64,000 nt of DNA from Massilia agri. Lineage in GTDB: Bacteria > Pseudomonadota > Gammaproteobacteria > Burkholderiales > Burkholderiaceae_D. The stretch covers positions 62,001-126,000 of the forward strand of contig NZ_JANUHA010000007.1 in NCBI RefSeq assembly GCF_024753255.1, given 5' to 3'. Below the pieces are notes generated by a model. It was not told where the DNA came from. It worked only from the letters and a program-made list of their open reading frames with translations, and did no database searches. Position 1 is the stretch's first letter. Every line of letters begins with the position of its first letter. The position numbers were made by a program, and so were the translations under genes. Positions 8,399 through 18,271 of the stretch are shown one piece after another.

Positions 8399-11086
8399 AT
8401 GAACGAAACCTTCCTGTCCCGTACCCTGCGCCGCCTGTTCGCCGGCGGCTCGGCCGCCGGCGCGCTGCTGTGCGCCCCACCCCTGCTGGCCCAGACCTCG
8501 CCGCCGGCGCTCCAGCCGCCCCAGACCCCGACGGCCGCGCCGATGCAGCGCGTCGAAGTCACGGGCTCCTCGATCCGGCGCCGCCTGGCGGCCGAAACCT
8601 CACTGCCCATTACCACCATCCGCGCTTCCGAATTTGCCAAGCAGGGCCTGGCGACGGCCCAGGAAGTGCTCAATTCCATCCCGATGAACCAGTCCTCCGA
8701 GGGTTCGACCGCGGCGGTCGGTTCCGGCACCGGCGGGCGCGCCACCGCCGACCTGCGCGGCCTCGGCGGCGACAAGACCCTGGTGCTGCTCAACGGCCGG
8801 CGCCTGGCCAACCACCCTTATTTTGCCGACAGCGTCGACCTCAACATCATCCCGGTGGCGGCGCTCGAGCGGGTCGAGGTGCTGCGCGACGGGGCGTCGG
8901 CGATCTACGGCACCGACGCCATCGGCGGAGTGATCAACTTCATCACCAAGCGCTCCGTGGAGGGCGCGGCCGTCACCTTCGAAGGCTACGAGCCCTACCG
9001 GCGCGGCGGCGGCAACGAGCAGCGCCTCAACCTGTCCGGCGGCTGGGGCGACCTCGAACGCGACGGCATCAGCGCCTGGGGCGTGATCGACTGGCACCAG
9101 CAAAGCCCGCTGCGCGCGACCGACCGTGACTTCTCGCGCACCGGCATCCGGCCCGATCGCGGCATGTTCGAGGTCAGCGGCACGACCTTCCCCGCCAATT
9201 TCTTCTCCGATCTCGGCATCAGCGGGAACCCCTACTACCCGACCTGCCAGCTGCCGGAATCCCCGCCGCTGCCGGACGCGCCGCTGTGCGCCTTCGATTA
9301 CACCCGCTATGTCGACAACATCCCGAAGACCCGCCAGTTCAGCGCCATGGGCAGGCTGAGCCGCAAGTTCGGCGAACACACCGGCAGCCTGGAATTCGTG
9401 CACGGGCGCAGTACCAACGAAGCCCTGGTCTCGCCGCCGCCCCTGTCCGGCATCGGCGTCATCATGCCGGGCAGCAGTCCCTTCTATCCGGGCAACGGCA
9501 TCGTGCCGGCCTTCCCCGGTCTCACCGGCGAGCCGCTCGACATCAGCTGGCGCCCGCTGGAAACGGGCCGGCGCAACAATTTCGACGCCAGCGTGACCGA
9601 CCGCCTGCTGGCCAGTCTCGAAGGCACGTTCGCCGGCTGGGACTACAACACGGGGATTTCCTATTCGCTGGGCAAGGCGCGCAGCGTCTTCAACGGCGGC
9701 TACGTCATCGACCAGCGCATCATCGACGGCGTCGCCGCCGGCATCCTGAACCCCTTCGGCATGCAGGATGCGGCCGGCAGGGACTACCTCGCCAACTCCC
9801 TCCTGTCCGGCGAATACCTGCACGCGCGCATCCACAGCGCCGCCGTCGATGCGCGCGCCAGCCGCGAGCTGATGGCGCTCCCCGGCGGCCCGCTGGGCTT
9901 CGCCGTCGGCGCCGAGTTCCGGCGCGACCGCGCCAAGTACTTCGTCAACCGCGAGCTGGCCTCCCAGGCATCCAGCTCGGGTTCGGCCGATGCCCAGGAC
10001 CAGTCGGGTGCGCGCAGCATCTGGGCCCTGTTCAGCGAGGTCAATGTTCCCGTCATCAAGGACCTGGAACTCAACTTCGCCGCACGCTACGACCACTACA
10101 GCGACGTCGGCGGCAGCTTCAACCCCAAGGTCGCGCTGCGCTGGCAGCCGACCCGCCAGGTGCTGGTGCGCGGTTCCTTCAACAAGGGTTTCCGGGCGCC
10201 GACCCTGTTCGACCTGTTCGGCCCGCAAACGACGACCAACAGCTCGGACACCTACAACGACCCGGTGCTGTGCCCGGGTGGCGTGCCCATTCCCGGCGCC
10301 AACCCCAACATCGCCTGCGACCAGCAGCAGCAGGTACGCGGCGGCGGCAACCCGGACCTGTCGCCCGAACGTTCGCGCACCTACAGCGCCGGCATCGTGG
10401 TCGAGCCGACGCAGAACCTGACCGTTTCGCTCGATTACTGGAACATCCGCCTGAAAGACCAGATCAGCTCGCTGGCCGAGCAGACCGTGTTCGGCAACTT
10501 CGAAAAATACCGCGACCTCTTCGTCTACAACGCGGCCAGCAACCAGCTGCAATACGTGCTCCTGATCACTGACAACCTGGGCGAGGTCAAGACGCGCGGC
10601 CTCGACCTGTCGGTGGCCTACCGGATGCCGCGCACGCGCTTCGGCAATTTCTCGGCCAACCTGGACGGCACCTACGTCAACAAGTACGACTACCAGAACG
10701 AACCGGGCGGCCCTTTCACCGAGAACGCGGGCCGCTACGCGGACGCGACGCCGGTCTTCCGCTGGCGCCACAACCTGCTGTTCACCCTGGTGCGCGGCGA
10801 CTGGAGCTTCAACCTGACGAACCGCTACATGTCGCATTACACGGACCAGAACACGGCAGTGGCGCCGGAGTTCTTCAACAAGGTCGGCCACTACTCGACC
10901 TGGTCGATCTCGACGACGTATACGGGCAACGACAAGGCCGAGCTGACCGCCGGCATCAAGAACCTGTTCGACGAGAAGCCGCCCTTCACCAACCAGGTGA
11001 CCAATTTCCAGCTGGGCTACGATCCGCGCTATACCGACCCGCTGGGCGCGACCGTGTACATGCGCCTGACCTACCGCTTCCGCTAG
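8399..11086 (+). CDS. TonB-dependent outer-membrane receptor (TBDR B)
   Basis: 895-residue receptor beginning 138 bases after TBDR A. The ATG at 8399 starts a signal peptide (MNETFLSRTLRRLFAGG.., cleavage near residue 31) that clearly resembles the one of TBDR A. A Pro/Gln-rich linker follows, and then a TonB-box-like RVEVTGSS at 51-58. Plug motifs LRGLGGDKTLVLLNGRR and VEVLRDGASAIYGTDAI and the barrel motif FNKGFRAPTLFDLFG are present. The protein ends YRFR, so the expected C-terminal Phe is the penultimate residue. The pair probably arose by duplication and may be co-transcribed, as the first strong hairpin follows this gene. No good Shine-Dalgarno is seen. Substrate unknown. Confidence 0.94.
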   Translation: MNETFLSRTLRRLFAGGSAAGALLCAPPLLAQTSPPALQPPQTPTAAPMQRVEVTGSSIRRRLAAETSLPITTIRASEFAKQGLATAQEVLNSIPMNQSSEGSTAAVGSGTGGRATADLRGLGGDKTLVLLNGRRLANHPYFADSVDLNIIPVAALERVEVLRDGASAIYGTDAIGGVINFITKRSVEGAAVTFEGYEPYRRGGGNEQRLNLSGGWGDLERDGISAWGVIDWHQQSPLRATDRDFSRTGIRPDRGMFEVSGTTFPANFFSDLGISGNPYYPTCQLPESPPLPDAPLCAFDYTRYVDNIPKTRQFSAMGRLSRKFGEHTGSLEFVHGRSTNEALVSPPPLSGIGVIMPGSSPFYPGNGIVPAFPGLTGEPLDISWRPLETGRRNNFDASVTDRLLASLEGTFAGWDYNTGISYSLGKARSVFNGGYVIDQRIIDGVAAGILNPFGMQDAAGRDYLANSLLSGEYLHARIHSAAVDARASRELMALPGGPLGFAVGAEFRRDRAKYFVNRELASQASSSGSADAQDQSGARSIWALFSEVNVPVIKDLELNFAARYDHYSDVGGSFNPKVALRWQPTRQVLVRGSFNKGFRAPTLFDLFGPQTTTNSSDTYNDPVLCPGGVPIPGANPNIACDQQQQVRGGGNPDLSPERSRTYSAGIVVEPTQNLTVSLDYWNIRLKDQISSLAEQTVFGNFEKYRDLFVYNAASNQLQYVLLITDNLGEVKTRGLDLSVAYRMPRTRFGNFSANLDGTYVNKYDYQNEPGGPFTENAGRYADATPVFRWRHNLLFTLVRGDWSFNLTNRYMSHYTDQNTAVAPEFFNKVGHYSTWSISTTYTGNDKAELTAGIKNLFDEKPPFTNQVTNFQLGYDPRYTDPLGATVYMRLTYRFR

Positions 11087-11127
11087 ACCAGGCACAGCAC
11101 CGCATCGGAAGCGCGGCTGGAAACGGC

Positions 11128-11151
11128 AACGCCCGGTCGAAACCGGGCGTT
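11128..11151 (+). terminator. Stem-loop after TBDR B
   Basis: AACGCCCGGT-CGAA-ACCGGGCGTT, a 10-bp perfect stem with a tetraloop, 41 bases after the TBDR B stop. Only a weak T tract follows (GCTGTTC). It sits between convergent genes and could serve both strands. Confidence 0.7.
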
Positions 11152-11182
11152 GCTGTTCATGCCGTGAGTAGCGGGGTGGATA

Positions 11183-12643
11183 TCAGGCGGTACCGCCCAC
11201 GGTCACGCCATCGATGCGCAGGGTCGGCTGGCCGACGCCCACCGGGACGCTCTGGCCTTCCTTGCCGCACACGCCGACGCCCGAATCCAGGCGCATGTCG
11301 TTGCCGATCATCGAGATATTGTTCATCACTTCCGGACCGTTGCCGATCAGGGTGGCGCCCTTGACCGGATAGCTGATCTTGCCGTTCTCGATCATATAGG
11401 CTTCGCTTGCCGAGAACACGAACTTGCCGTTGGTGATGTCGACCTGGCCGCCACCGAAGTTCACCGCGTACAGGCCGTTCTTCACCGAGGCGAGGATCTC
11501 CTGCGGATCCTTGTCGCCGGCCAGCATATAGGTGTTGGTCATGCGCGGCATCGGGAGGTGGGCGAAGGACTCGCGGCGCGCATTGCCGGTCACCGGCATC
11601 TTCATCAGGCGCGCGTTCAGGGTGTCCTGGATATAGCCCTTCAGGATGCCGTCCTCGATCAGGGTGGTGCACTGGGTCGGGTTGCCCTCGTCGTCCATGT
11701 TCAGCGAACCGCGGCGGTCCTGCAGGGTGCCGTCGTCGACCACGGTCACGCCCTTGGCCGCAACGCGCTCGCCGATGCGGCCCGCGTAGGCCGAGGAACC
11801 CTTGCGATTGAAGTCCCCCTCCAGGCCATGGCCGACCGCCTCGTGCAGCAGCACGCCGGGCCAGCCCGGGCCGAGCACGATGGTCATCGGCCCCGCTGGC
11901 GCCGGACGCGCCTCCAGGTTGACGCAGGCCGACTTCACGGCCTCGCTCGCATACTTGTCCAGCAGCTCGTCGCTGAAGTAGCCATAGTCGTAGCGCCCGC
12001 CCCCGCCGGACGAGCCGACTTCGCGGCGGCCGTTCTGCTCCGCGATGACCGTCACCGACACGCGCACCAGCGGTCGGATATCCGCCGCCAGCACGCCATC
12101 GCTACGCACCACCAGCACGACGTCGTATTCGCCGGCCAGGCCGGCCATCACCTGCACCACGCGCGGATCCTTGGCGCGCGCCATCTTCTCGACCCGCTCC
12201 AGCAGCTTCACCTTCGCGGTCGCGTCGAGCGAAGCGAGCGGATCGTGCGGCAGGTAGAGCGAGCGGCCACCGGTCGGACGCGCCGCGGTGGCGATCTTCA
12301 CGCGGCCAGCGCCCGCGCGCGCAATGGTGCGCGTCGCCGCCGCCGCATCCAGCAGCGCCGCTTCGGAAATATCGTCGGAATACGAAAACGCCGTGCGCTC
12401 GCCCGACACGGCCCGCACGCCGACACCCTGGTCGATCGAGAAGCTGCCGGTCTTGACGATGCCCTCTTCGAGACTCCAGCCCTCGCTCTTGGTGAACTGG
12501 AAATACAGGTCGGCGTAATCGACCTTGTGCGTGAACATCGAGCCCAGCGCCTTGAGCAGCTTGCCCTCGTCGAGGCCAAAGGGCGTCAACAGCACGTCAC
12601 GGGCGACGGCCAGGGAGGAAAGGTTCGGTTCGAATGGTTTCAT
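11183..12643 (-). CDS. tldD: Metalloprotease TldD
   Basis: 486-residue cytoplasmic zinc protease subunit that works with TldE (PmbA) to degrade small unfolded peptides. In other bacteria the pair matures microcin B17 and acts on CcdA. The zinc motif HEAVGH is at residues 267-272, followed by [14 protein letters not shown] as in the family. The C-terminal region shows the conserved [15 protein letters not shown] segment with its Cys. Length and start ([12 protein letters not shown]) are normal. It follows nit and yhdP on the same strand, the usual order, but here a 491-base spacer with a triple palindrome array separates it from nit, so it may have its own promoter. TldE is not in the window. 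Confidence 0.96.
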   Translation of the reverse strand: MKPFEPNLSSLAVARDVLLTPFGLDEGKLLKALGSMFTHKVDYADLYFQFTKSEGWSLEEGIVKTGSFSIDQGVGVRAVSGERTAFSYSDDISEAALLDAAAATRTIARAGAGRVKIATAARPTGGRSLYLPHDPLASLDATAKVKLLERVEKMARAKDPRVVQVMAGLAGEYDVVLVVRSDGVLAADIRPLVRVSVTVIAEQNGRREVGSSGGGGRYDYGYFSDELLDKYASEAVKSACVNLEARPAPAGPMTIVLGPGWPGVLLHEAVGHGLEGDFNRKGSSAYAGRIGERVAAKGVTVVDDGTLQDRRGSLNMDDEGNPTQCTTLIEDGILKGYIQDTLNARLMKMPVTGNARRESFAHLPMPRMTNTYMLAGDKDPQEILASVKNGLYAVNFGGGQVDITNGKFVFSASEAYMIENGKISYPVKGATLIGNGPEVMNNISMIGNDMRLDSGVGVCGKEGQSVPVGVGQPTLRIDGVTVGGTA

Positions 12644-12718
12644 TTTGCGTTCGGTCTTTCTATGGAAGTTTCATTGTGCCATATCCGCCCACATCGTACC
12701 GGACACAAACCACCCAAA

Positions 12719-13110
12719 TGGGGTCAGAGTCAAATTGTTGAGCACGATCCTTCAGACCATACCCGTTGAATAATAGATCTGGCATTACGCCAATTGATCC
12801 GAGTTTCTTGGCAAATAATTCGACTCTGACCCTCATTACCAGGCAATTGACCACCCCATCCCCTAATTAGGGTCAGAGTCAAATTATTGAGCACGGTCCG
12901 TAAAACTATTGCTAAGAAAGACGAAACATGGACTGCAAGCTACTGAGCGGTAGATCTTGGCGAACAATTCGACTCTGACCCCAAGTCAGCGTGCTTCAAC
13001 ACGGTCAGCGTCGACGTTGAGCATGAACCGTCGGACTATTGGCGATAGGAATGAAACATGGTTCGCCGTCGACAAAGAAAAGGATATGGCGAACTATTCG
13101 ACGCTGGCCC
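12719..13110. repeat. Array of three palindrome-ended repeat units (REP-like)
   Basis: Three units of roughly 110-115 bp lie head to tail. Unit 1 (12719-12833) runs from GGGGTCAGAGTCAAATT to AATTCGACTCTGACCCT. Unit 2 (12869-12982) runs from AGGGTCAGAGTCAAATT to AATTCGACTCTGACCCC. Unit 3 (13003-13110) is diverged, from GGTCAGCGTCGACGTT to TATTCGACGCTGGCCC. Units 2 and 3 also share interior words (GGACTATTG.., GAAACATGG). The ends are inverted repeats of one another. They resemble the palindromic repeats that RAYT-type transposases mobilise, but no transposase is in the window. They fill nearly the whole gap between nit and tldD, and no gene is seen in 12644-13134. Confidence 0.8.
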
Positions 13111-13126
13111 TCGTTGCGAGGGCCAG
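13104..13126 (-). other. Perfect hairpin just after the nitrilase gene
   Basis: CTGGCCCTCG-TTG-CGAGGGCCAG, a 10-bp stem whose left arm overlaps the end of repeat unit 3. It lies 9 bases past the nit stop but lacks a T tract on either strand, so intrinsic termination is doubtful. mRNA 3'-end protection is possible. Confidence 0.45.
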
Positions 13127-13134
13127 GGGAGGAT

Positions 13135-13932
13135 TTACAGCTTGCGGTGGCGCAGGGCAGGCAGGCTTTCGCGCACGCCGGCCAGGAAGGTCGCGTCGAG
13201 TTCGCCGTGGATCACGCCCTCGCCTTCGCGCAGCACGGCCTTCACTTCGCCCCAGGGGTCGATCAGCATGCTGTGACCGAAGGTGCGGCGGCCGTTGGTG
13301 TGCAGGCCGCCCTGGGCCGAGGCCAGGACGTAGCTCTGGTTTTCGATGGCGCGGGCGCGCAGCAGGACTTCCCAGTGGGCCAGGCCCGTCGTGTGGGTGA
13401 AGGCCGCGGGGACGATGATCAGCGCGCATTCGCCCATCGCGCGGAACAGTTCCGGGAAGCGCAGGTCGTAGCAGACCGACAGGCCGACGCGGCCGAACGG
13501 GGCCTCGAAGGCGCCCACGCTTTCGCCCGGCACGATGGTGCGCGCCTCGTCGTAGGATTCGCTGCCCTTGTTGAAGCCGAACAGGTGGATCTTGTCGTAG
13601 CGGCTCACCTCCACGCCCTGCGGGTCGTAGACCAGGGTCGTGTTCAATACCTTGCCGGCGCTCGGGGACACCAGCGGCAGCGTGCCGCCGACCAGCCAGA
13701 TGCCGTGTTCGCGCGCCAGCGCCGCCATGCAGTGCTGGATCGGACCGCTCCCCTGCTGCTCCGCGTGCGCGACCTTGTCGCTGTCGCTCATGCCCATGAT
13801 GGGCCAGTACTCGGGCAGCGCCACCAGCTGCGCGCCGGTTGCCGCGGCCTCGCCCACAAGGCGGCGCGCGGTCGCGAGATTTTCTTCGACCACGGGCGTG
13901 GACACCATCTGTACTGCGGCTACGGTCGCCAT
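13135..13932 (-). CDS. Carbon-nitrogen hydrolase, Nit1-like (deaminated glutathione amidase candidate)
   Basis: 265-residue cytoplasmic amidase of the nitrilase superfamily. The catalytic triad is complete: Glu41 (ALPEYWP), Lys114 (RYDKIHLF) and Cys154 (GLSVCYDLRFPELF). These signatures and the length match the Nit1/YbeM group, which hydrolyses deaminated glutathione as metabolite repair, but omega-amidases look similar. It starts one base after the yhdP stop (13934) and is surely co-transcribed with it. The yhdP-nit-tldD order is widespread in proteobacteria. A perfect hairpin and a repeat array follow. Confidence 0.9.
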   Translation of the reverse strand: MATVAAVQMVSTPVVEENLATARRLVGEAAATGAQLVALPEYWPIMGMSDSDKVAHAEQQGSGPIQHCMAALAREHGIWLVGGTLPLVSPSAGKVLNTTLVYDPQGVEVSRYDKIHLFGFNKGSESYDEARTIVPGESVGAFEAPFGRVGLSVCYDLRFPELFRAMGECALIIVPAAFTHTTGLAHWEVLLRARAIENQSYVLASAQGGLHTNGRRTFGHSMLIDPWGEVKAVLREGEGVIHGELDATFLAGVRESLPALRHRKL

Positions 13933-13933
13933 A

Positions 13934-16900
13934 TCAATCCTTTCCTTGTTTCTTCGCGGCCGGGCGCGGGGGTGGCGGGGCCGGCGGTGGGTTGTCGAGC
14001 TTGGTGATGGTGGGTGACTTCCATGGCCCCGAGATGCGCATCTGGTAGGTCAACGCCTTCATCACCGGCGCGCGCAGGAACAGCTGGGCAAGGTAGCTGC
14101 CGATGCCGATCACGGGATTGACCGCCAGGCCGTACACCAGCGGCCCGGTGCCCAGGTTGAACTCGGGGATCACGACCACGCGCAGATTGGTCGTCTCGTT
14201 GGCGATGTCGGCGCTGCCGTCCATCAGGACGGTGGCCGCGACCCCATGCATTCTCAGGTTATCCGTACGCAGCACGCCGCGCTGGATGATGGCATTGGCG
14301 CTGATGCCGTCAAAAGCCAGCCCTTCCGAGAACACATCGTGGAAGTCCAGCTTCAGCAGGCGCGGCAGGGCCTGCAGGCTGAGCACGCCCAGCAGCTTGG
14401 CGGCACCGGGATCCTGCTTGAGGAACTGGCCCGACTCCACGTTCATCTCGATCTGCCCCGACAGGCTCGGAATGTCCAGCGCATACGGCAGCCCGCTCCA
14501 GGCGATATCGCCCGACATCTTGCCCTTGCCGCGGCGCAGTGTCTCGGGGAAGCCGAGGCGATCGAGCAGCTTGCCGGCGTCATCGATGTCCAGCGCAAAA
14601 TTCAGGCTGGTGGTGCTGCGGCCGTCCTTGGTCAGCCAGCGCCCGTTAGCCTTCAGCTGGCCGTCCGGATTGTCGAGGGTCAGGCGGTTGATGCGCCACT
14701 CGCGTCCGGCGAGCGCCTGCACATTGTTCGCCTGCAGCTCGAGGCGTCCGAGGCGCTTGTCAAACAGCTGGAACTGCTCGGCGACGATGTCGAGCGAAGG
14801 AATGGTGGCGCTGGCGCCGCGGTTCGACTCCAGCAGGTCCTTCACTTCGGCCTGGGCCGATTCGGGGATCACGAGCGAAGCCAGGCGCGCGGTCACCTTG
14901 CCCAGGCCGCCCGCCGACTCGACCCAGGTCAGGTAGCCGCTGGCCTGGCGCGAATGGATGTTGGCCTGCCAGGTGTCGCGCAGGTGGGTGGCGCCCAGCA
15001 CCACGTCGGCCATGCGGCGCTCGCCGATGGTCAGTTCGGCCACCCGGCCGGCCAGCACGGTCGGCATCACGTACTGGGCGAAGCCACCGCCAGTGCCCTC
15101 CTCGCCCGCCGCGGCGACGGCATCCTCGCCGGCGATCGCCTTGCCGGCCGCGATCCAGCCATCCACGTTCAGCGCGCGCATGTCGACGTGGATCATCATG
15201 CCGCTATCCGGCTCCGGCGCCGGCACGTTCACGCCGATGCCGCCGCGGCGCACGATCCAGGGGCCGCGGCCCTGCTTCTCGCGCTGGTAGCGCGCGGCGA
15301 TGTCGTCGCCCAGGCCGATGCGGATATCGTCGTGCGCCAGGCCGTTCACGGTCGGCTCCCCCGCGAGCACGAAGCGCAGCGGCAGCGCATTCGGCGCCGG
15401 CTTGTTCAGCGGCGCCGGCAGCTCCATGCCGAGGCCGGCCAGGTTCGATTCGAGGGTCACCGTGCGGCGGCCTTCGCGCACCGCCACCACGCCGGAGTAC
15501 GGGGTGCTGCCGGACAGGCGGGTCGCCAGGCGCTGCAGGGCCGGCATCGGCGCGGTGCGGCGCATGCCCTCGCTCGACAAGGTGCCTGCCATGCGGATCG
15601 CGATGCTGCCGTCGCGCTGGGTGCCGCCGGACAAGGCCAGCGGCCCGCCCAGGAAGCTGGCGCCGACACCGTTCAGGTTCACGCCATGGTCATGGAAGTC
15701 GATCCGGCCCAGCGCCGCGTTCAGGGGCGGCAGTTCCGGGAACAGGCTGACGTCGTTGCCCATCAATTGCAGGCTGCCCTGCACTTTCGTTTCCGGCAGG
15801 TGCGCCAGCGGCATGCGCAGTTTCAAGCCAAGCCGCGCATTGCCGCTTCCACGGGTTTCCTCAAGAAAGTGGCCGATCCAGCCTGTCACCGGGCTCGCCG
15901 CCACGTAGCGCAGGAATTCCTGCAGGGGTCCGCTGGCGGCGCCGTCGATCTCCAGCATCATCTTCTCGTGCGCGCCGAGGTCGGGAATCACCGCCTTCAC
16001 ATTCGACAGCGCGACACCCAGGGTGCGCAGGGTATCCCCATGGATCTCCATGCGCGCGCGGTCGAACTCGATGCGGCCGTTGATGTGTTCGGCCAGCGGC
16101 CACAGCGGCGTGCCGTCCGGATGCCGGTGCCCCGGCGCGTACTCGAGGCGCGCATCCTGCAGGCGGCCGGCCACGTTGAATTCGCCGCGCGCCCGCTCCA
16201 GCACGTTGGTCGCGCGGAAAGGGAAGCCGGCCAGGTCGCCGCGCAGGCGGAAGGTGGCGTCCTTCAGGGTGCCGCCCCGCAGGGCGCCGACCAGCCAGTC
16301 GCGCAGATGTTCCGGGGTGGCCAGCGGCAGGAAGCGGCCGATCGAATCGATCGCGAAGCCGTCCAGGGTGCCCGTGAAATCGGCCGTGCCCGGTCCCGCC
16401 CCCGGTCCGAGCGGCAGCGCGTGGCGTCCCGACAGCGCGCCGTTGAGCGCGCCAAGCGCGAATTCCAGGCGTTCGAATTCGAGCAGCAGCTGGCGGCCCG
16501 GATCGTAGGTCCAGCGCGCCTTCATGTCCAGGCGGTCGAGCGGCAGCGCCGGATCGGCGAACCAGGCCGGCATGTCCAGCACCAGGGCGGTCGAATCGAC
16601 CGTCACGCTGCCGCCGCCCTCGGTGGCGTCGACGCTGCCGCTGAGGTTCTGGAAGCCGGGCGTGGCCGGCCGGGCGGGCAAGGCCGGCACGCCGGGCCGG
16701 GCCGCCTGCGCCGGGCGGGCCGGCTGGGCCTTGAGCGCCAGGCCCGCCACGTCGGCGCGCACGTGGAAGCCGCGCAGCGCGGGATAGCGGCCGGTCCACT
16801 CTGCCGACACGTCGCGCAGCACGCCGCGCGGTGCGTAGTCCTGCAGCATCTGGCGCTGCTGGGGCGGAAGCGGCAGGTAGTTGGCCAGCGCGGCCAGCGC

Positions 16901-18118
16901 GCCGACGTCGAGCTGGCGGGCGCGCAGCTCGCCGCGCTCGGGCTTGCCGCGCTGCGCCGGGCGCCAGCGCTGCTCGAGCGTGGCCGGCGGCAGGGCCTTG
17001 CCATCCACGGTCGTGATCGTGAAGCCCGTCAGGCTGATGGTATGGCCGTGGGCGCCGAAGGTCGGCTTGCCGTCTTCCTGGCCCGGCAGCAGCTCTTCAC
17101 GCGCAGCCAGGCGTCCGCTCAGGCGCGCCAGGGCCAGCGGCGCGAGCTGCGGGTCGAGCCGGGCATTGACGTCGGCCAGGGCCAGGTCGGCGGTAAAGCC
17201 GGCCAGCCGGGCGTGGTCGAAGTTCAGCCAGGCGCGCAGCGAGCCGCGTCCGCGCGACAGCTCGAAAGGCATGTCGATGTGGCGGCGCCAGGCCGTCAGG
17301 TCGGCGTCGCGCAGGTCGGCGTAGAGCTCGCCCTTCCAGCGCGTGACGTCCGATGGGCGGGCGCCGAAGCGGTGGCGGAACTGGGCGCGCACGTCCAGGG
17401 GCCTGGCGTAGGCGCGCGGCGGGGTGGCGCGCAGTGCGAAACGGTGGCCTCCGCCAAAGCGGTTGAGCAGGGCCATGGTGACGTCGGTGAGGGCCAGGGC
17501 CGGCGCGCCGCGCAGCTCGTCGGTCCAGTCGACGCGGCCCTCGCGCACCACGATCTCGCGCTGGCGCAGCAGCCAGTCAGCGCCGCCGCCCTCCTCCTTC
17601 TTGCTGGGGTCGAGGCGCACCCCGGCCACGGTGAAGACGCCGTCCCGGCCCCTGCGCACGTCGAGCTGGGGCCGGCGTATCTCGAGCGCATGCAGGCGCG
17701 GCTCGAAAGCGGCCAGGCTCCACCAGGACAGGGTCGCCGAGACGGAAGGCAGGGCCAGCAGCTGGCGCCCCGCGGGGTCGATCAGGCGCACCTCGCCCAG
17801 GAACAGCCGGGGGTGGATGCCCTGCCAGGATGCGGCCAGCTGGCCGATGGCGACCCGGTTGCCGAGGGCGCGTCCGGCCGCGTTTTCGATGTCGCTCTTA
17901 TAGAGACCGATATTGGGCAGGACGGCGTAGCGCAGCACGAGGAAGAGCACGGCCAGCGCGAAGTAGATGAACAGCACCAGCTTGATGGTGAAGCCGAGGA
18001 CGTGGTGCGAGGCCAGGTTCGCATAGCGATAGGCGGCGCGCAGCCGCTGCCATCGAACGGCGAGCGGCAGGTGCTCGCATGCGGCCTGCGGTTCCGGATT
18101 GTCCATCAAGGTGCTCAA
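13934..18118 (-). CDS. yhdP: YhdP family AsmA-like envelope protein
   Basis: 1394-residue inner-membrane-anchored protein. A cytoplasmic N-terminus precedes one transmembrane helix at about 42-66 (FTIKLVLFIYFALAVLFLVL). The long periplasmic part is rich in beta structure, with DUF3971- and AsmA-type sequence such as LDNPDGQLKANGRW. The last 20 residues are Pro-rich and charged. In E. coli, YhdP, TamB and YdbH share the job of moving phospholipids to the outer membrane as a bridge. A second Met (residue 5) is an equally good start. It heads the yhdP-nit operon and is divergent from glnE across 267 bases that hold a long inverted repeat. Confidence 0.93.
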   Translation of the reverse strand: MSTLMDNPEPQAACEHLPLAVRWQRLRAAYRYANLASHHVLGFTIKLVLFIYFALAVLFLVLRYAVLPNIGLYKSDIENAAGRALGNRVAIGQLAASWQGIHPRLFLGEVRLIDPAGRQLLALPSVSATLSWWSLAAFEPRLHALEIRRPQLDVRRGRDGVFTVAGVRLDPSKKEEGGGADWLLRQREIVVREGRVDWTDELRGAPALALTDVTMALLNRFGGGHRFALRATPPRAYARPLDVRAQFRHRFGARPSDVTRWKGELYADLRDADLTAWRRHIDMPFELSRGRGSLRAWLNFDHARLAGFTADLALADVNARLDPQLAPLALARLSGRLAAREELLPGQEDGKPTFGAHGHTISLTGFTITTVDGKALPPATLEQRWRPAQRGKPERGELRARQLDVGALAALANYLPLPPQQRQMLQDYAPRGVLRDVSAEWTGRYPALRGFHVRADVAGLALKAQPARPAQAARPGVPALPARPATPGFQNLSGSVDATEGGGSVTVDSTALVLDMPAWFADPALPLDRLDMKARWTYDPGRQLLLEFERLEFALGALNGALSGRHALPLGPGAGPGTADFTGTLDGFAIDSIGRFLPLATPEHLRDWLVGALRGGTLKDATFRLRGDLAGFPFRATNVLERARGEFNVAGRLQDARLEYAPGHRHPDGTPLWPLAEHINGRIEFDRARMEIHGDTLRTLGVALSNVKAVIPDLGAHEKMMLEIDGAASGPLQEFLRYVAASPVTGWIGHFLEETRGSGNARLGLKLRMPLAHLPETKVQGSLQLMGNDVSLFPELPPLNAALGRIDFHDHGVNLNGVGASFLGGPLALSGGTQRDGSIAIRMAGTLSSEGMRRTAPMPALQRLATRLSGSTPYSGVVAVREGRRTVTLESNLAGLGMELPAPLNKPAPNALPLRFVLAGEPTVNGLAHDDIRIGLGDDIAARYQREKQGRGPWIVRRGGIGVNVPAPEPDSGMMIHVDMRALNVDGWIAAGKAIAGEDAVAAAGEEGTGGGFAQYVMPTVLAGRVAELTIGERRMADVVLGATHLRDTWQANIHSRQASGYLTWVESAGGLGKVTARLASLVIPESAQAEVKDLLESNRGASATIPSLDIVAEQFQLFDKRLGRLELQANNVQALAGREWRINRLTLDNPDGQLKANGRWLTKDGRSTTSLNFALDIDDAGKLLDRLGFPETLRRGKGKMSGDIAWSGLPYALDIPSLSGQIEMNVESGQFLKQDPGAAKLLGVLSLQALPRLLKLDFHDVFSEGLAFDGISANAIIQRGVLRTDNLRMHGVAATVLMDGSADIANETTNLRVVVIPEFNLGTGPLVYGLAVNPVIGIGSYLAQLFLRAPVMKALTYQMRISGPWKSPTITKLDNPPPAPPPPRPAAKKQGKD

Positions 18119-18155
18119 AAAGGCTCGCCGTAAATATATTCTCTAATAACAGGTA

Positions 18156-18271
18156 GCGGATGTGAAAAAAATTCCAGGGCAAGTGGCCCGGCAATCCGGC
18201 GCCGAGTCGAGGCAGTACGCTAGTACGACGAGACGAGGCAACGCAGCCATGGAGGAATTTTTCGCATCCGC
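18156..18271. repeat. 116-bp long inverted-repeat element between yhdP and glnE
   Basis: The left arm GCGGATGTGAAAAAAATTCC (18156-18175) and right arm GGAATTTTTCGCATCCGC (18254-18271) are complementary apart from two extra A and one G-T position. The core of 78 bases contains smaller hairpins (GGGC..GCCC and GTAC-GCTA-GTAC) and two related words, CGAGGCAGTACGC and CGAGGCAACGC. It lies in the divergent promoter region. It could be a MITE-like repeat or a structured RNA; no other copy was seen in the window. Confidence 0.65.

Noticed and set aside
12719..13110. CRISPR array
   Set aside because: Only three units of over 100 bp with palindromic ends; no short direct repeats with uniform spacers and no cas genes.
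13104..13126. Intrinsic terminator after nit
   Set aside because: The stem is perfect but no T tract follows on either strand, so it was listed only as a hairpin.
14246..18133. Very long plus-strand open frame opposite yhdP, and similar long antisense frames opposite the receptors, ntrC, tkt and the PBP
   Set aside because: High GC content leaves antisense frames open by chance. Their translations are His/Arg/Gly/Ala-rich without domains, and the opposite strand holds well-conserved proteins.
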